The notes under the pieces: model-generated
What the model was told of the DNA's origin: nothing
The model's input: only the letters and a program-made list of their open reading frames with translations
Database searches by the model: none
Made by a program: the position numbers and the translations under genes
From: Balanoglossus misakiensis
Lineage: Eukaryota; Hemichordata
Length of the DNA stretch: 64,000 bases
Direction of reading: 5' to 3'
Assembly (NCBI GenBank): GCA_040954595.2
Contig: CM082586.2
Coordinates: 6,572,001 to 6,636,000 of the forward strand
Part shown: piece after piece, positions 1 through 9,830 of the stretch
Layout: each line of letters starts with the position of its first letter
How positions within the stretch are numbered: position 1 is the stretch's first letter

Positions 1-276
1 ATACTGCATGGCAAACCATTCCAGGCTTCGTTCATATCTGAGCTCGTCAAACAAATGGGTGCGCAAGATCGGAGACTGCTTCCTCTCAATCTTACTCTAA
101 GGGGCGATGTCGTTGTATTTTCACGCGATAAACTATCCAAGCCCCAAGTTGAGTCCAATTTGGATAGTGCCAAGCGTGCCCATGCAGAGATAGCAGATTT
201 TAAAGTGTGTGAAAATCTGTCGATAAACGTTACTGAATGTAATTTCGGGTATCCATCCCATGTGTTTTATGAATAA
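1..276 (+). CDS. Probable terminal coding exon of an unrecognised gene (5' part outside window)
   Basis: A reading frame is open from the first base of the window to a TAA at 274-276, giving about 91 residues that begin ILHGKPFQASF and end YPSHVFYE. The frame has no internal start requirement, so it is best read as the last exon of a plus-strand gene whose earlier exons lie to the left. The segment is mixed hydrophobic and charged, has one NVT glycosylation-type sequon, and has no membrane helix. A canonical AATAAA follows at 861-866, compatible with a roughly 600-base 3'UTR. I do not recognise the family. An accidental ORF of this length is possible, so confidence is modest. Confidence 0.4.
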   Translation: MLHGKPFQASFISELVKQMGAQDRRLLPLNLTLRGDVVVFSRDKLSKPQVESNLDSAKRAHAEIADFKVCENLSINVTECNFGYPSHVFYE

Positions 277-453
277 GATTAGTGGGGAATATGGCGGAGT
301 TTGGCCAAGTAAAAATGATTGGGACCGGGAACAAGTGTTCCTTTTGTGGTTGTACATATCAGAATAATACCGCAAGGAAAGGGTCAACCATACGTTCAGC
401 AAACAGAAGCTCAAATGTTTAACTGGTTGGAGGTCATTTACGTTTATGTAGTG

Positions 454-502
454 TTATTTTATTTTATTTTATTTTATTTTATTTTATTTTATTTTATTTT
501 AT
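454..502. repeat. (TTTTA)n microsatellite
   Basis: About nine to ten tandem copies of the pentamer TTTTA, uninterrupted, inside the putative 3'UTR of the left-edge gene. Confidence 0.95.
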
Positions 503-860
503 GTTGTCTTGTATTATGTTATCTTATGATATCTTATTTACAAATTTTGAATTGTGGTTTGCAATGCATTCCTGTAGTTGGTATGAGGACATTACTTTCA
601 GTTTTGTTTTGGGAGGTAGGACTATATTCAATTCTCACTTGAAATGACAGTTTATTGAATTGAACTTGATTTCACCAGAGATATGTATGTACATATACAT
701 AACACACAGAAGGTAAAGAGAGATGTTTACATATTTCTAATGGAATCAGGACCATGGAAACAGTTTCGTGGAAACTAGTCTAGTGCATGGTCCATATTTC
801 TGAACATGTTACCTATAAAGATGTCATAGAGTTGTACAGCAACTGTATTAACACATTATA

Positions 861-866
861 AATAAA
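861..866 (+). other. Polyadenylation signal AATAAA (left-edge gene)
   Basis: Canonical AATAAA 585 bases after the TAA of the left-edge reading frame. A second AATAAA lies 20-25 bases further on. Plausible 3' end, but depends on the left-edge frame being a real exon. Confidence 0.35.
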
Positions 867-1379
867 GCAAATGCGTGCAAATAAATAATTTGTTGAGTAA
901 ATATATAAGTACATGTGATTTGAAAGGTTGTTATGGAGAAGGAGTACTTCCTGCCGTACAGTTACTTATAATTCGCTAATATTTTTGTTCGTACAGCTGG
1001 ACAAATATACGAAGACGAGTGGTGACACGGCCATTACATGAACTGTCATTACACTGTGGTACGCAAAGTCGCTATTTATAAATATGTGTCAGTGGCCAAT
1101 TTTGATGCAGGTCATTTTTATGCAAGTCATTTCCTTGTCGCACTTTGGAACAAGTGTTGCATCAGAACTATTTATGCCCGTGACTAATTCACTACACAAT
1201 CTCGTGTCTGTGACGCGAACGAGCCTAAAGTCATGTGACCGCAAAGCAGAGTGCGTGTGAGGTCAACTTGAAATGTCAACAAACCCGGTACGTTCGCCGT
1301 CCGGTCGCGGGACGATTTTGCTTCCTACTCCGAGAAAGAAGACGTTTGTTTGGCGGAAACATATCTAGATTATACAGAG

Positions 1380-3107
1380 ATGGACGACGAGGTTACCCCT
1401 CTCATGGGAAGACGAGGGTCTGGGGTAAGCGCGAAGTCTGAGGTAAGTCCCCACCATCAAAATTTTGTTTGATCGACCGGCAAGCTGTTATGTTATAAAC
1501 ACAACGAAACTGGTACACACGTGATCAAATCACATCATCCATTTAGTAACACATATTCACTGTTGAATGTCACACAACATGGTTATTTGATTGAGCTTTG
1601 CAGTGATGTGATATCATTCCAATCCACTTTTTATCCCCGATTCGCTTTGAAATTCATTTTGTTTACTTTCCAGTCTCACAGTAGTCAGTAAGGTCATCTA
1701 AGGTCACTTTGACCCCTGCCAGTAAACCATATGGCGTCTTGTTCCCTCGCCCGATCTGTCACTTCGTCTTCAGCACCCTGACTCTCTAGACCTTGTTGAA
1801 TGTCACCTTAGGCTTAAAGAAATTGCCTCTTCCTTGAAATCACGGTCACTCCACAGTGTCAGACCGTATTGAAATATACCCTGGCGCCGGCCTACTTTCT
1901 AAGGTTATCTCAGGTCACTTTGACCCTAATGCCAGACATCTCGCGTCTTATTTTCTTTGCCTGACCTATGTTACCTCGTCTTCAGCGCCCTCACTGTCTA
2001 GACCCCGTTGAGTGTCACCTTACAGGCTTACTTCATTAGAACTTCTTCCTCTGTGCACAGCACAGATCGACAAACCTGTGTCTGCCTTAGACAAATATAG
2101 GGGGGGGGGGGGGTATTCAGCTTGTCCAGGGAATCTGTGTCCAATATGGGAAGCTGTGTCCAATATCTCAATGAAGTCTAGTATTTTTTATGTATGGTAC
2201 AACCCATAAAAATACACTGATGTGCAATATAGTTGAAAGTTTTGGTTTCAACTTTCAAAACTTGAATGATCAGCTTGATGACAATCTTTGAAGTGCCACA
2301 GGTATTTTAATAGCTCCATGCCAACGATCTACAGTGCACTGAAGGTCACTAAACTCATCTCAAAATTCGTACCTGTCCCCACTGTTGACCTAAAAGCCTC
2401 AATGTCCACAAATAGATGTGAGGTGAATCTCTTATCAGCCATTGAACTGATACAGTGATAGCTGATAAGAAAGTCTGGTGCATAACTTCAACTGGCTGTA
2501 CCTGCTTGTGGGTTCAGACTGTCAAACAAAAGTGACCTTATGATCAGTTACATCACTCACATTTCTGGTCTCCTCAGATTTATGTTACTAATTACACAGA
2601 CACTATCCAACTGTATGTTTTAAAAAAATCTGCATAATTTAAATGATTGTCTCCATTTCAGGGAAATGGTAATGGCAATGGAGACGAGGGCGGCCATTTT
2701 AAGTCGACTTTCGGTATGATCATGTCATGCCTGAGTTGCATGGTTGGTGCCGGTAATGTGTGGCGGTTCCCGCGGATAGCGGCAAATAACAGTGGAGATA
2801 AAGGTTAGTTGAGTCTCATCAGTTATCCGGTGGGACACATAGACTGGCTGTACTTGTATATGGACAGTATAATTATGCAAAGAAGTAGGAAATTTGATAT
2901 GCAGGCATTTGTGTTACTGTGGGTTTTAAAATGCTGCTTAGAAATGTCACCACAAGATGCATCCACTCATATTAGTACAGACAAATATGTACACTCATGC
3001 CCATACATACATACATGTATATACTGTATATACATGCAAATATGTCACACACACATACCTATATGTACACAAATAACCATGTGTATATGATATACACAGC
3101 AATATAT

Positions 3108-3143
<36 letters not shown>

Positions 3144-6100
3144 TTTATGACAGCTCAGTAACAATCAACACTATTTTATTTTACTCCCCAAGGTGCCCTA
3201 CAATTTGTACTAGTGTGGGCTTTATTTCTGTTCCTCTGGTCAATACCTATGTTGGTCATTGAGTATGCAGCTGGAAGATACTGCAAGTGTTCTCCGGTGG
3301 GAATATTCAAGAAGCTTCTCGGTCCCAAATATGTTTGGCTGGGTATCTGGGTGACCGCTGTGTCGACAGCAATAGGGTAGGTACACATTCCAGCTGGATC
3401 AGATTTCTACATTGTTGGCAGGACAGACTGACTTGACAAATACTCAATAAATTAACACACCTCTCTTCTCTTCTCCTGCAGATGTTACTACTCTGTTCTG
3501 TGTTCGTGGTGTTTCTACTATCTGTACTATTCCATCGCCTTTGCCTTGCCAACGACAGAGGTTGACAGTTATGAAACATTTCTGAGTTACGCTGAGGTAG
3601 GTATAGACCCGTCTCCAGTGTCTCTGTAAATCGTGTCTTGTGTGATCGAAACACAGGATAACATTCCCCCTGCCACGACGACGGGAAAAGTAAATTCTTA
3701 AAGTACGGTAACCATGATTCGACAGGCTGTGGCAGATCTGTTGCAACCAGCTCAGCACTTTACAGGGCTAATGCTCCATCTTCAAGCCCTGTGGTGATGT
3801 GCGTGTTTTATGGTGCTGTGCAGTGCCGGACCGCCTTGTACTGTGCTGCTGAGACACACTGTACTGTGCTGCATCTAGTCTATTCTGCTGTACATACCAT
3901 ACCATTCACACTGACCACAGAGATCTTTAAATTCATCTTTTCAGGACAGCTACTGGGTTCTGCTGCCGCAAGCTGTGGCCATCATCCTTTCTGGTGTGGC
4001 CTTACTTTATGGTGTGAAGTCCATTGAGAAAGTCATGGCGGTCGTCGTGCCAACGTATCTTCTCCTTCTAATATTTACATTCGTCTGGGCGTTATTTTTG
4101 CCGTATGCCTCCTATGGATTGAAGTTTCTCTTTACACCAGATTGGAGTGAGTCAAGTTGTTATTATTACATGCATAATTATTAGTAGTAGTTTTATTTAA
4201 TGAATATATGTGAATACTAAATGTGTACGTATGTATGTATGTATGTATGTATGTATGTATGTATGTATGTATGTATGTATGTATGTATGTATGTATGTAT
4301 GTATGTATGTATGTATGTATGTCTGTCTGTCTGTATGTATGTATGTATGTATGTAACATGTACATCAAATAACACATTTCTGTATGCATAGACACATGCT
4401 TATAATTATTTTAACACACTTTATGATCACAAATAGGTAAACTCAAAGATCCGAAATTGTGGATTGACGCTGCCAGTCAGAATGCTTTCGACACTGGGGG
4501 TGGTTGGGGCTTGATGTCGTCATATTCCGCCTTCATGACGAGGAATAATGGAATTGTGAAGCTTACAACAATGATACCCGTCACGAATAACTTGTTGAGG
4601 TATGTGTAATCATGTCGTAACGTATTACAAGGAACTAGTGGGATGATCGAGATATTTTAAGACACCATCACATCAGACATAGGCAATAACCAACTGAATC
4701 ATTACAAATCAACTCAATGAAACTTAAAATGCAATGTTGTTTCTCCCCCCAGCTTGTTGAGTGCAATGGGCACATTTTCAACTGTGTTTTCTGTTGAGAT
4801 GTCGGCTGGGGTGAACCACTCTGAGATTGTGGAAATTCTACAACACAGTGGACCTGCAAACACTGGACTGACATTTATATGGTGAGTGAGTGAGTCAGTC
4901 AGTCAGTGAGTTAGTGTGCGAGTGAGATTTCAGAGTGAGTGAGTGGGTGGGTGAGGGATGGATGGATGGATAGCAGTTCACCAATGTATAACATTAAATT
5001 ATTCATTTGCGTGTCAGTGTGTGTGTGTAAGTATATCTATAACCATGTATATGTCATGTATGGTACACTGTATACATACATAACCACAGTGTAATGTACC
5101 ACATGTACTATACAATTAAATAATAACACATGATAGCGAGGGCAATATCACGATTTGAAGCCTGCACGAGGGATGGTGATCTCTGACTACAATATTGATG
5201 ATGCCCGAGCCGCAGGCGAGGGTATCATCAATATTGTGGTCAGAGATCACCAGCCCGAGGGCAGGCTTCAAATCGTGATGTTGCCCGAGCATCATGTGTT
5301 ATTAATTTTATTACGCCGAACATTTGAACGTACATACAAGGCAGGCATAGAAGAACGTAGACGCGCGTCCATATGTCGTACGTTGCTGAGAATGTAAAAT
5401 GTCTCGATCTCCCAAGAATTATACGATACCTACTTCGAACTTAGATTATTTTGAAAATACTGCACTGTTGGTTGCGATTTTGTTGTATTTACTGTCCGTT
5501 TGTGGTAAAATATCGTCCAGTTGAACAGGTGTTAAGCCTATGTGTCGCTTTGAAGCCATAGATGCGGGAGTTGACTGATCGTGGAGGAAGCCATTGAACG
5601 ACAGTTTGGAACGCGCAGAAGTCGCGCGCAGAACACAAAACAACCCAGCGGGCAATATCAGCGCACGCGACAGGGCTTTATCAACTCTAGCCATGTTATA
5701 TCACTTTTTTTTCTATATCACGTGAGCGCGTCTCAGCCAATCACGAATATGGTATAATACGTGAGGTGTAATAACAATTTATCTTAACCCCTAGATTGAC
5801 CGCTTTTGTTCTTTCCTCTGTCCTCACCACATGTACAACACTCCACCGATTTTCTCGTCAACAGGATTCCAATTCTGTATTCAACAATTACCGGAGGTCG
5901 GATTCTAGCCATCATTTTCTTCTTTGCTCTCTCACTGGCACTTCTCACGACAGAGATCGCTATTCTGGAGTTAGCAGTGAAGTCTTGTGAAGATTTGGCA
6001 AGTAAGGGAAATTCAAATTTGGTGTACTTAAACTGTTCAAATTCACATTTGAGATGAAAACTATCACTTAGTCACAAGTATGATTTAAAGTTTGTATGAA

Positions 6101-8058
6101 TTCACGAAGTCATAACTGGAAAACATATTCTGTGATGCAAAATTCATGTTCAGTCTTTTGTTAATTTTTGTTTGTTTCCCAGCAAATATGAAGAGGACAG
6201 TTATCGTTCCTGTCGTTTGTTCATTTACATTTTTAATTGGCATCGGGTCAGCCTTGGATATTGATTATCTCGTCAACCAGGTAATTAAGAACATTAGCAC
6301 ATTACAGTTACTCATAGGATGTTATAATTTTTTAGTTTTGTATATTTTGTATATGCTTAGAGTCATTACTGCAATCTATTTTCTTGATCAGGATTTTGTT
6401 ATTTTTAATTTTGTATATTTTGAATATGTGTATTGTCATTACTACAATCTTGTTAGTTTTGACGCATGTCCAGTCAGAATTTTTTTTTGTCAAAGGTCAT
6501 GGAAGGCCAGGTATAAAGGTTGATTCTGCAGCCTAATTTGCATATAATGCACTATAACTATACATTGGACAAAATATTGTGCAATACAGTATACTATGGT
6601 AGAAGGCCTAATATACAATGTTAAGCAAATGAGAGTATATATAATACAGTCAGCGTTTTGAAATATCTGCCTGATGCTTTTAAACCAACCATTTAAAGAG
6701 ATTTTATTTTCAGTTTTGTGTCTAGAGTCATTACCGTAATCTTTTCTGTTGATCAGGATTTTGTGTGGAGCAATGCCCTTCTCTTGTCTGGGGTGGCCTT
6801 CATGTTCATCGTATGGAAGTATGGCTCAAGTAAATTCCGTTCAGTCCTGATCAACGACTTCAGTGTCAATGACTGGAATCTGCCAATCATTTGGGAATGG
6901 ATGATCAAGTGAGTTTCTGATCTAAACTAGCGAGTGACAGTCCATTGAGATTTTCAGATTGTTTGGAAGATGAAAAATCGCGTCAAGGACACGGTGGTCC
7001 CATTTAGGGATTGCACAAGAAAAAAGTCTACACCGGAGTACATATGCAGACACACACACATACATAGAGAGATCAACAGGCAAACACTGACTGACCCATA
7101 AGCTGTCAATGGCGTGTGTACTGTACATACACCTAATAGAACAGCTGGTATCTTTAACAGTTAGCCAGATATGTAAACATGCAGGAATTTGCAGACATAC
7201 ATGCATACAGACATACATACATACATACAGACGCAACCGCTCCCATAAGGTCTCACTGGTATATACCTATACAATTGGGACCAAAAAAATCAAGTTTAGA
7301 GATTATTCTAACATACATTCATGAATATCAGTATGTGAGTATGTCAGTAATGCATGGCTGCACTTGCTTTTCTATAAACAGATTCCTTCTGCCACTGGAA
7401 GTTTCCATACTTATTATCTGGTTTGCTATTGATGAAATTCTTAATAACATTGGATGGTACCGCGTGGATGGTGATAATCTGATGAGTTCTTTGGTCCAGG
7501 TAAGGTCACAGCGGAGAAAGAAGTGTCATTTTGTGTACTTTCCTCAGACTTGATATTTCATTTGAAAGTGGAGCTTGCATGGCCAAAAACTTGTGATTTA
7601 ATTTTGTTGTTCTTTATTGAGAGTTTTGACACAATGGGTATACAATCACCCTTATTTTACATATGCCCATATATGGTTACAAGGGTATATCTATATTTGG
7701 TGATGCATTTATTTTTGGTGGCCATCCCACGAAAATCTGCAATTGGCTAGATCTAAACTTCCCATGATAACTGTGGCTAAATTTGTACAGGTGCTGTTAA
7801 GACAGATATGTATATTTTTGGTGATATAATTCTTTTTTGTTTCCCACACAGTGGTCAGTTGTTATACTTCTATCAATAGTCATAAACTATATTTACATAA
7901 AGTACTTCATGACACCCGCAAATCCGGCAGATGAAAGTGCAATGTCCGGGACGAAGAGAGCAGAACAGAAATTTTACGAGAGTATTGAAGAACCAAACAA
8001 ACAAACAGGTGACTCAGATCGGAAAACTGAAACCGGTTATGGCACGTATGTGTCTTGA
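1380..8058 (+). CDS. SLC6/NSS-family sodium-coupled transporter, prokaryote-like subtype
   Basis: Twelve coding exons with GT-AG introns and matching phases: 1380-1442, 2662-2803, 3193-3376, 3482-3596, 3945-4146, 4437-4599, 4753-4881, 5865-6001, 6183-6280, 6757-6908, 7382-7499, 7852-8058 (TGA). The product is 569 aa, a multi-pass plasma-membrane symporter. TM1 holds the family signature VGAGNVWRFPR (around residue 48), which supplies sodium-site and substrate-site main chain. The next helix ends IEYAAGRY. The unwound TM6 segment reads TGGGWGLMSSYSAFM. The TM8 region has ALLTTEIAILE, where the two threonines align by eye with LeuT T354/S355. The TM3-TM4 connection is short and lacks the glycosylated, disulphide-bonded loop of GAT/SERT/DAT-type animal carriers, so it resembles bacterial and archaeal NSS proteins. 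Cytosolic tails are short. Substrate cannot be assigned. AATAAA signals follow at 8767 and 8779. Confidence 0.9.
1690..2060. repeat. Diverged tandem duplication, unit about 211 bp
   Basis: Two copies (about 1690-1850 and 1901-2060) share, in the same order, AGGTCACTTTGACCC, GCCAG, CTCGTCTTCAGC-like, CTCTAGACC/CTGTCTAGACC and TTGAATGTCACCTTA/TTGAGTGTCACCTTA blocks. They are not identical, so this is an old duplication rather than assembly error. Confidence 0.8.
1691..1926. promoter_or_regulatory. Paired nuclear-receptor-type half-site clusters
   Basis: AGGTCA-CTT-TGACCC occurs at 1701-1715 and again at 1912-1926. Each is an inverted repeat with 3-base spacing, the estrogen-response-element layout. 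In the first copy an extra AGGTCA at 1691-1696 adds a direct repeat with 4-base spacing. In the second copy the corresponding upstream half-site is degenerate (AGGTTA). Function is inferred from sequence only. Confidence 0.4.
3109..3140. repeat. (CA)n microsatellite
   Basis: Sixteen uninterrupted CA units in intron 2 of the transporter gene, preceded by 100 bases of degenerate ATAC/ACAC-rich sequence. Confidence 0.95.
4228..4355. repeat. (ATGT)n microsatellite with short CTGT interruption
   Basis: About 30 ATGT units in the intron between exons at 4146 and 4437, interrupted by three CTGT units near 4321-4332. It produces spurious threonine/histidine/isoleucine-repeat ORFs on the minus strand. 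Confidence 0.95.
4882..4972. repeat. Degenerate GTGA/GTCA and GATG tetranucleotide repeats
   Basis: Starts exactly at the splice donor gtgagt: GTGA units pass into GTCA units, then GTGAGTGG, then three to four GATG units at 4958-4971. Confidence 0.8.
5121..5776. mobile_element. Foldback-ended transposon remnant inside SLC6 intron
   Basis: Positions 5121-5304 form a long imperfect inverted repeat. The left arm starts TAATAACACATGAT and includes ATTTGAAGCCTGC. The right arm includes GCAGGCTTCAAAT and ends ATCATGTGTTATTA, with the centre near 5212. A related end, GGTGTAATAACA, occurs near 5765-5776, so the whole interval may be one element filling most of the 983-base intron. A minus-strand frame at 5446-5694 may be a gene remnant of the element. 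Family assignment is uncertain. Confidence 0.55.
5446..5694 (-). pseudogene. Possible tyrosine-recombinase (Crypton-like) N-terminal fragment
   Basis: Minus-strand frame of 82 codons with GLTPVQLDDILPQTDSK followed by NKIATNSAV, then a stop. From memory, the spacing L-D-x-I/L...N-K/TK-xAT-xxAV resembles the N-terminal SAM-like region of Crypton-type tyrosine recombinases and their domesticated relatives. No catalytic region follows, so it would be a truncated fossil carried by the surrounding repeat. Chance similarity is a real alternative. Confidence 0.25.
6358..6770 (+). repeat. Duplicated splice-acceptor segment in SLC6 intron
   Basis: The sequence around the true acceptor of the exon at 6757 (AGAGTCATTAC, then CTTGATCAGGATTTTGT-like) is present in a diverged copy at about 6358-6400. 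There the GATCAG/GATTTTGT junction survives but the reading frame is lost after a few codons. A still weaker copy starts near 6433. Confidence 0.65.
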
Positions 8059-8837
8059 CATTAAAGCTTTGCAGAGAGTAAATAGTAGTGTATATGTTAA
8101 ATCATTTTCGGTGTTCCCATCGGCTGAAGGGTACATTTTGCAGCAGAAGCTCAGTCCTGTGTGTGCTGTTGACTCATGCTATTTTGTACGATTTAAAATA
8201 ATGTCATTCAAGAAAACAGACACAATGTAACTCTTAAATGTAGTTCACAGCTTGATTGTGAAGTATGCTATTCTTCAATAGCAGTATTTGCTTGTGTGCT
8301 TGATATCATTTATATAATTCACGCCACCAGAATTACGCACACTTAATATTGACACGAGTTGATCATCTGATAAGCAAGTGGGGAAACGGAAAAAGATATT
8401 TACATGAAAATATTTACTTCACATTTATATTTTATGCAAGAAGAAAGCAGTTGACTTGTTGAAAATTTGACAAAATTTTATTATCGCATACTTATATTTT
8501 CCATTTGGCTCTGCTTTATGCCAAGTGTGTATATGTTACTCAAAGAGAAATGGGTTTATTTTAAAAATTAGACACAATATGTTATATTACTGATTGTTAG
8601 TACTAACATTGAATTGTCAGGATTTTTAATTTTATTACTTCAAGACAAATTTGTTTACCTTTGACATCGAACAGGACTTGTAGTCCAGGGGAGAATCAAG
8701 ACTGTGACTGATTCCGAACACGCACAATCTATCAGGAATGTTTTGCTTCTTTTTACCATGACGTGCAATAAACTTGTGAATAAAAAATTGTTTGTTGATT
8801 TGCATGAAACTCTGTGTGTGTGTATGTATGTATGTAT
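8059..8837 (+). other. SLC6 gene 3'UTR and downstream AT-rich sequence
   Basis: AT-rich sequence without further coding signal. Two AATAAA hexamers (8767-8772 and 8779-8784) mark the probable 3' end, just before an ATGT tract and an inserted LTR. Confidence 0.6.
8767..8784 (+). other. Tandem polyadenylation signals of the SLC6 gene
   Basis: AATAAA at 8767-8772 and at 8779-8784, the first canonical signals after the stop at 8058, giving a 3'UTR of about 730 bases. Confidence 0.55.
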
Positions 8838-9635
8838 TGTTACGACCCGCAGGCCGTTCGAGCCAAAAATATGCGGAGAATAGAGAGGCCAATTTACCTG
8901 ACCGAGTGGCTTGTTTTACACCCAAACAGGCCAACAGGCCGCAGCAAAAGAAATGGTCAAAGACAGCACACGTACAACAAACCAGTCTATTTACAGTGTT
9001 AATTAAATTACCGATACGAGTAATATTCACAATAAGTTAACTAATATTTACAATAAACTACAAACTAAACTCGAGCGTGACCAGGTGACCAAACGAAAAA
9101 TCCCTACCAAGTTCAAAGTCTCACCAACAGTTCGGCGTCTCGACGCACGACGATACTGGCGTTTCACTCGACGCACAGCAATTCTGGCCTTCTGTCCGTT
9201 TTACGCCGGGGTACAAAAGAGACAGCCACGTATTACCTCAAACTGCATATCCACCGTGTAGTCCACAGACAGCCACGTATTACCTCAAATGCAGTTCCAC
9301 AGTGACACGGAGACGCGCTCCCTCAGGACGGCTCCCAAATTCCACGCGGCGTCCTCGAAAACATCCACCACGACTTCACAAGTCCCTTCGGCAGTGTCAA
9401 TCCTCAGCTACCACTGTACAGTAGACAGGCACTCCGTACGGTGGGCGCCAAAAACTCCTCGACAATGCGACGGCACAGCTACCAGACCAGAATCAAAATG
9501 AGCCACACAACAACGTGGCACTGGGTGGCTTTCATACGACTAAAACTAACACCTGGTCACTCTAATATGTTAAATAAAGAAATCAACATAGGTGCACCTG
9601 GCCACGAAACAAAACAAATAAGAAACTTCATCACA
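8838..9635. mobile_element. Solo LTR of an LTR retrotransposon (about 798 bp)
   Basis: The block begins TGTTACGACCC and ends ATCACA, the TG...CA termini of an LTR. It is embedded in an ATGT microsatellite: the left flank ends GTAT (8834-8837) and the right flank begins GTAT (9636-9639), compatible with a short target-site duplication. Because the target is itself repetitive, the duplication is weak evidence. No internal gag/pol, primer-binding site or second LTR is seen, so a recombined solo LTR is the best reading. TGTTACG starts are common in Gypsy-type LTRs, and AATAAA occurs at about 9051 and 9573. Confidence 0.65.
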
Positions 9636-9830
9636 GTATGTATGTATGTATGTATGTATGTATGTATGTATGTATGTATGTATGTATGTATGTATGTATG
9701 CATGTATGTATGTATGTATGTATGTATGTATGTATGTATGTATGTATGTATGTATGTATGTATGTATGTATGTATGTATGTATGTATGTATGTATGTATT
9801 GTATGTATGTATGTATGTTCATACATGTTT
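9636..9830. repeat. (GTAT)n microsatellite
   Basis: Over 40 GTAT units with rare substitutions. Together with the short ATGT run at 8822-8837 it forms the tract split by the LTR-like block. The repeat encodes artefactual poly-(MYVC)/(HTYI) frames. Confidence 0.95.

Larger units (their letters stand above)
277..1379. other. Putative 3'UTR, then intergenic/5'-flank of the SLC6 gene
   Basis: This stretch holds a pentanucleotide repeat (454-502), a polyadenylation-type AATAAA at 861-866, and AT-rich sequence that becomes GC-richer from about 1200 as the transporter start is approached. No TATA box or other clear promoter element was identified. The frame open at 1235-1441 overlaps the transporter's first coding exon in a different frame and is not considered a gene. 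Confidence 0.4.
1443..2661. other. SLC6 gene intron 1 with internal tandem duplication
   Basis: Phase-0 intron with donor gtaagt and acceptor ttcag. It contains a diverged direct duplication (1690-1850 and 1901-2060) carrying nuclear-receptor-like sites and a run of 14 G at 2100-2113. No coding exon is evident within it. Confidence 0.8.

Noticed and set aside
4882-4935. CRISPR-like regularly spaced repeats
   Set aside because: Simple GTGA/GTCA tetranucleotide slippage without unique spacers; no CRISPR expected or seen in this eukaryotic DNA.
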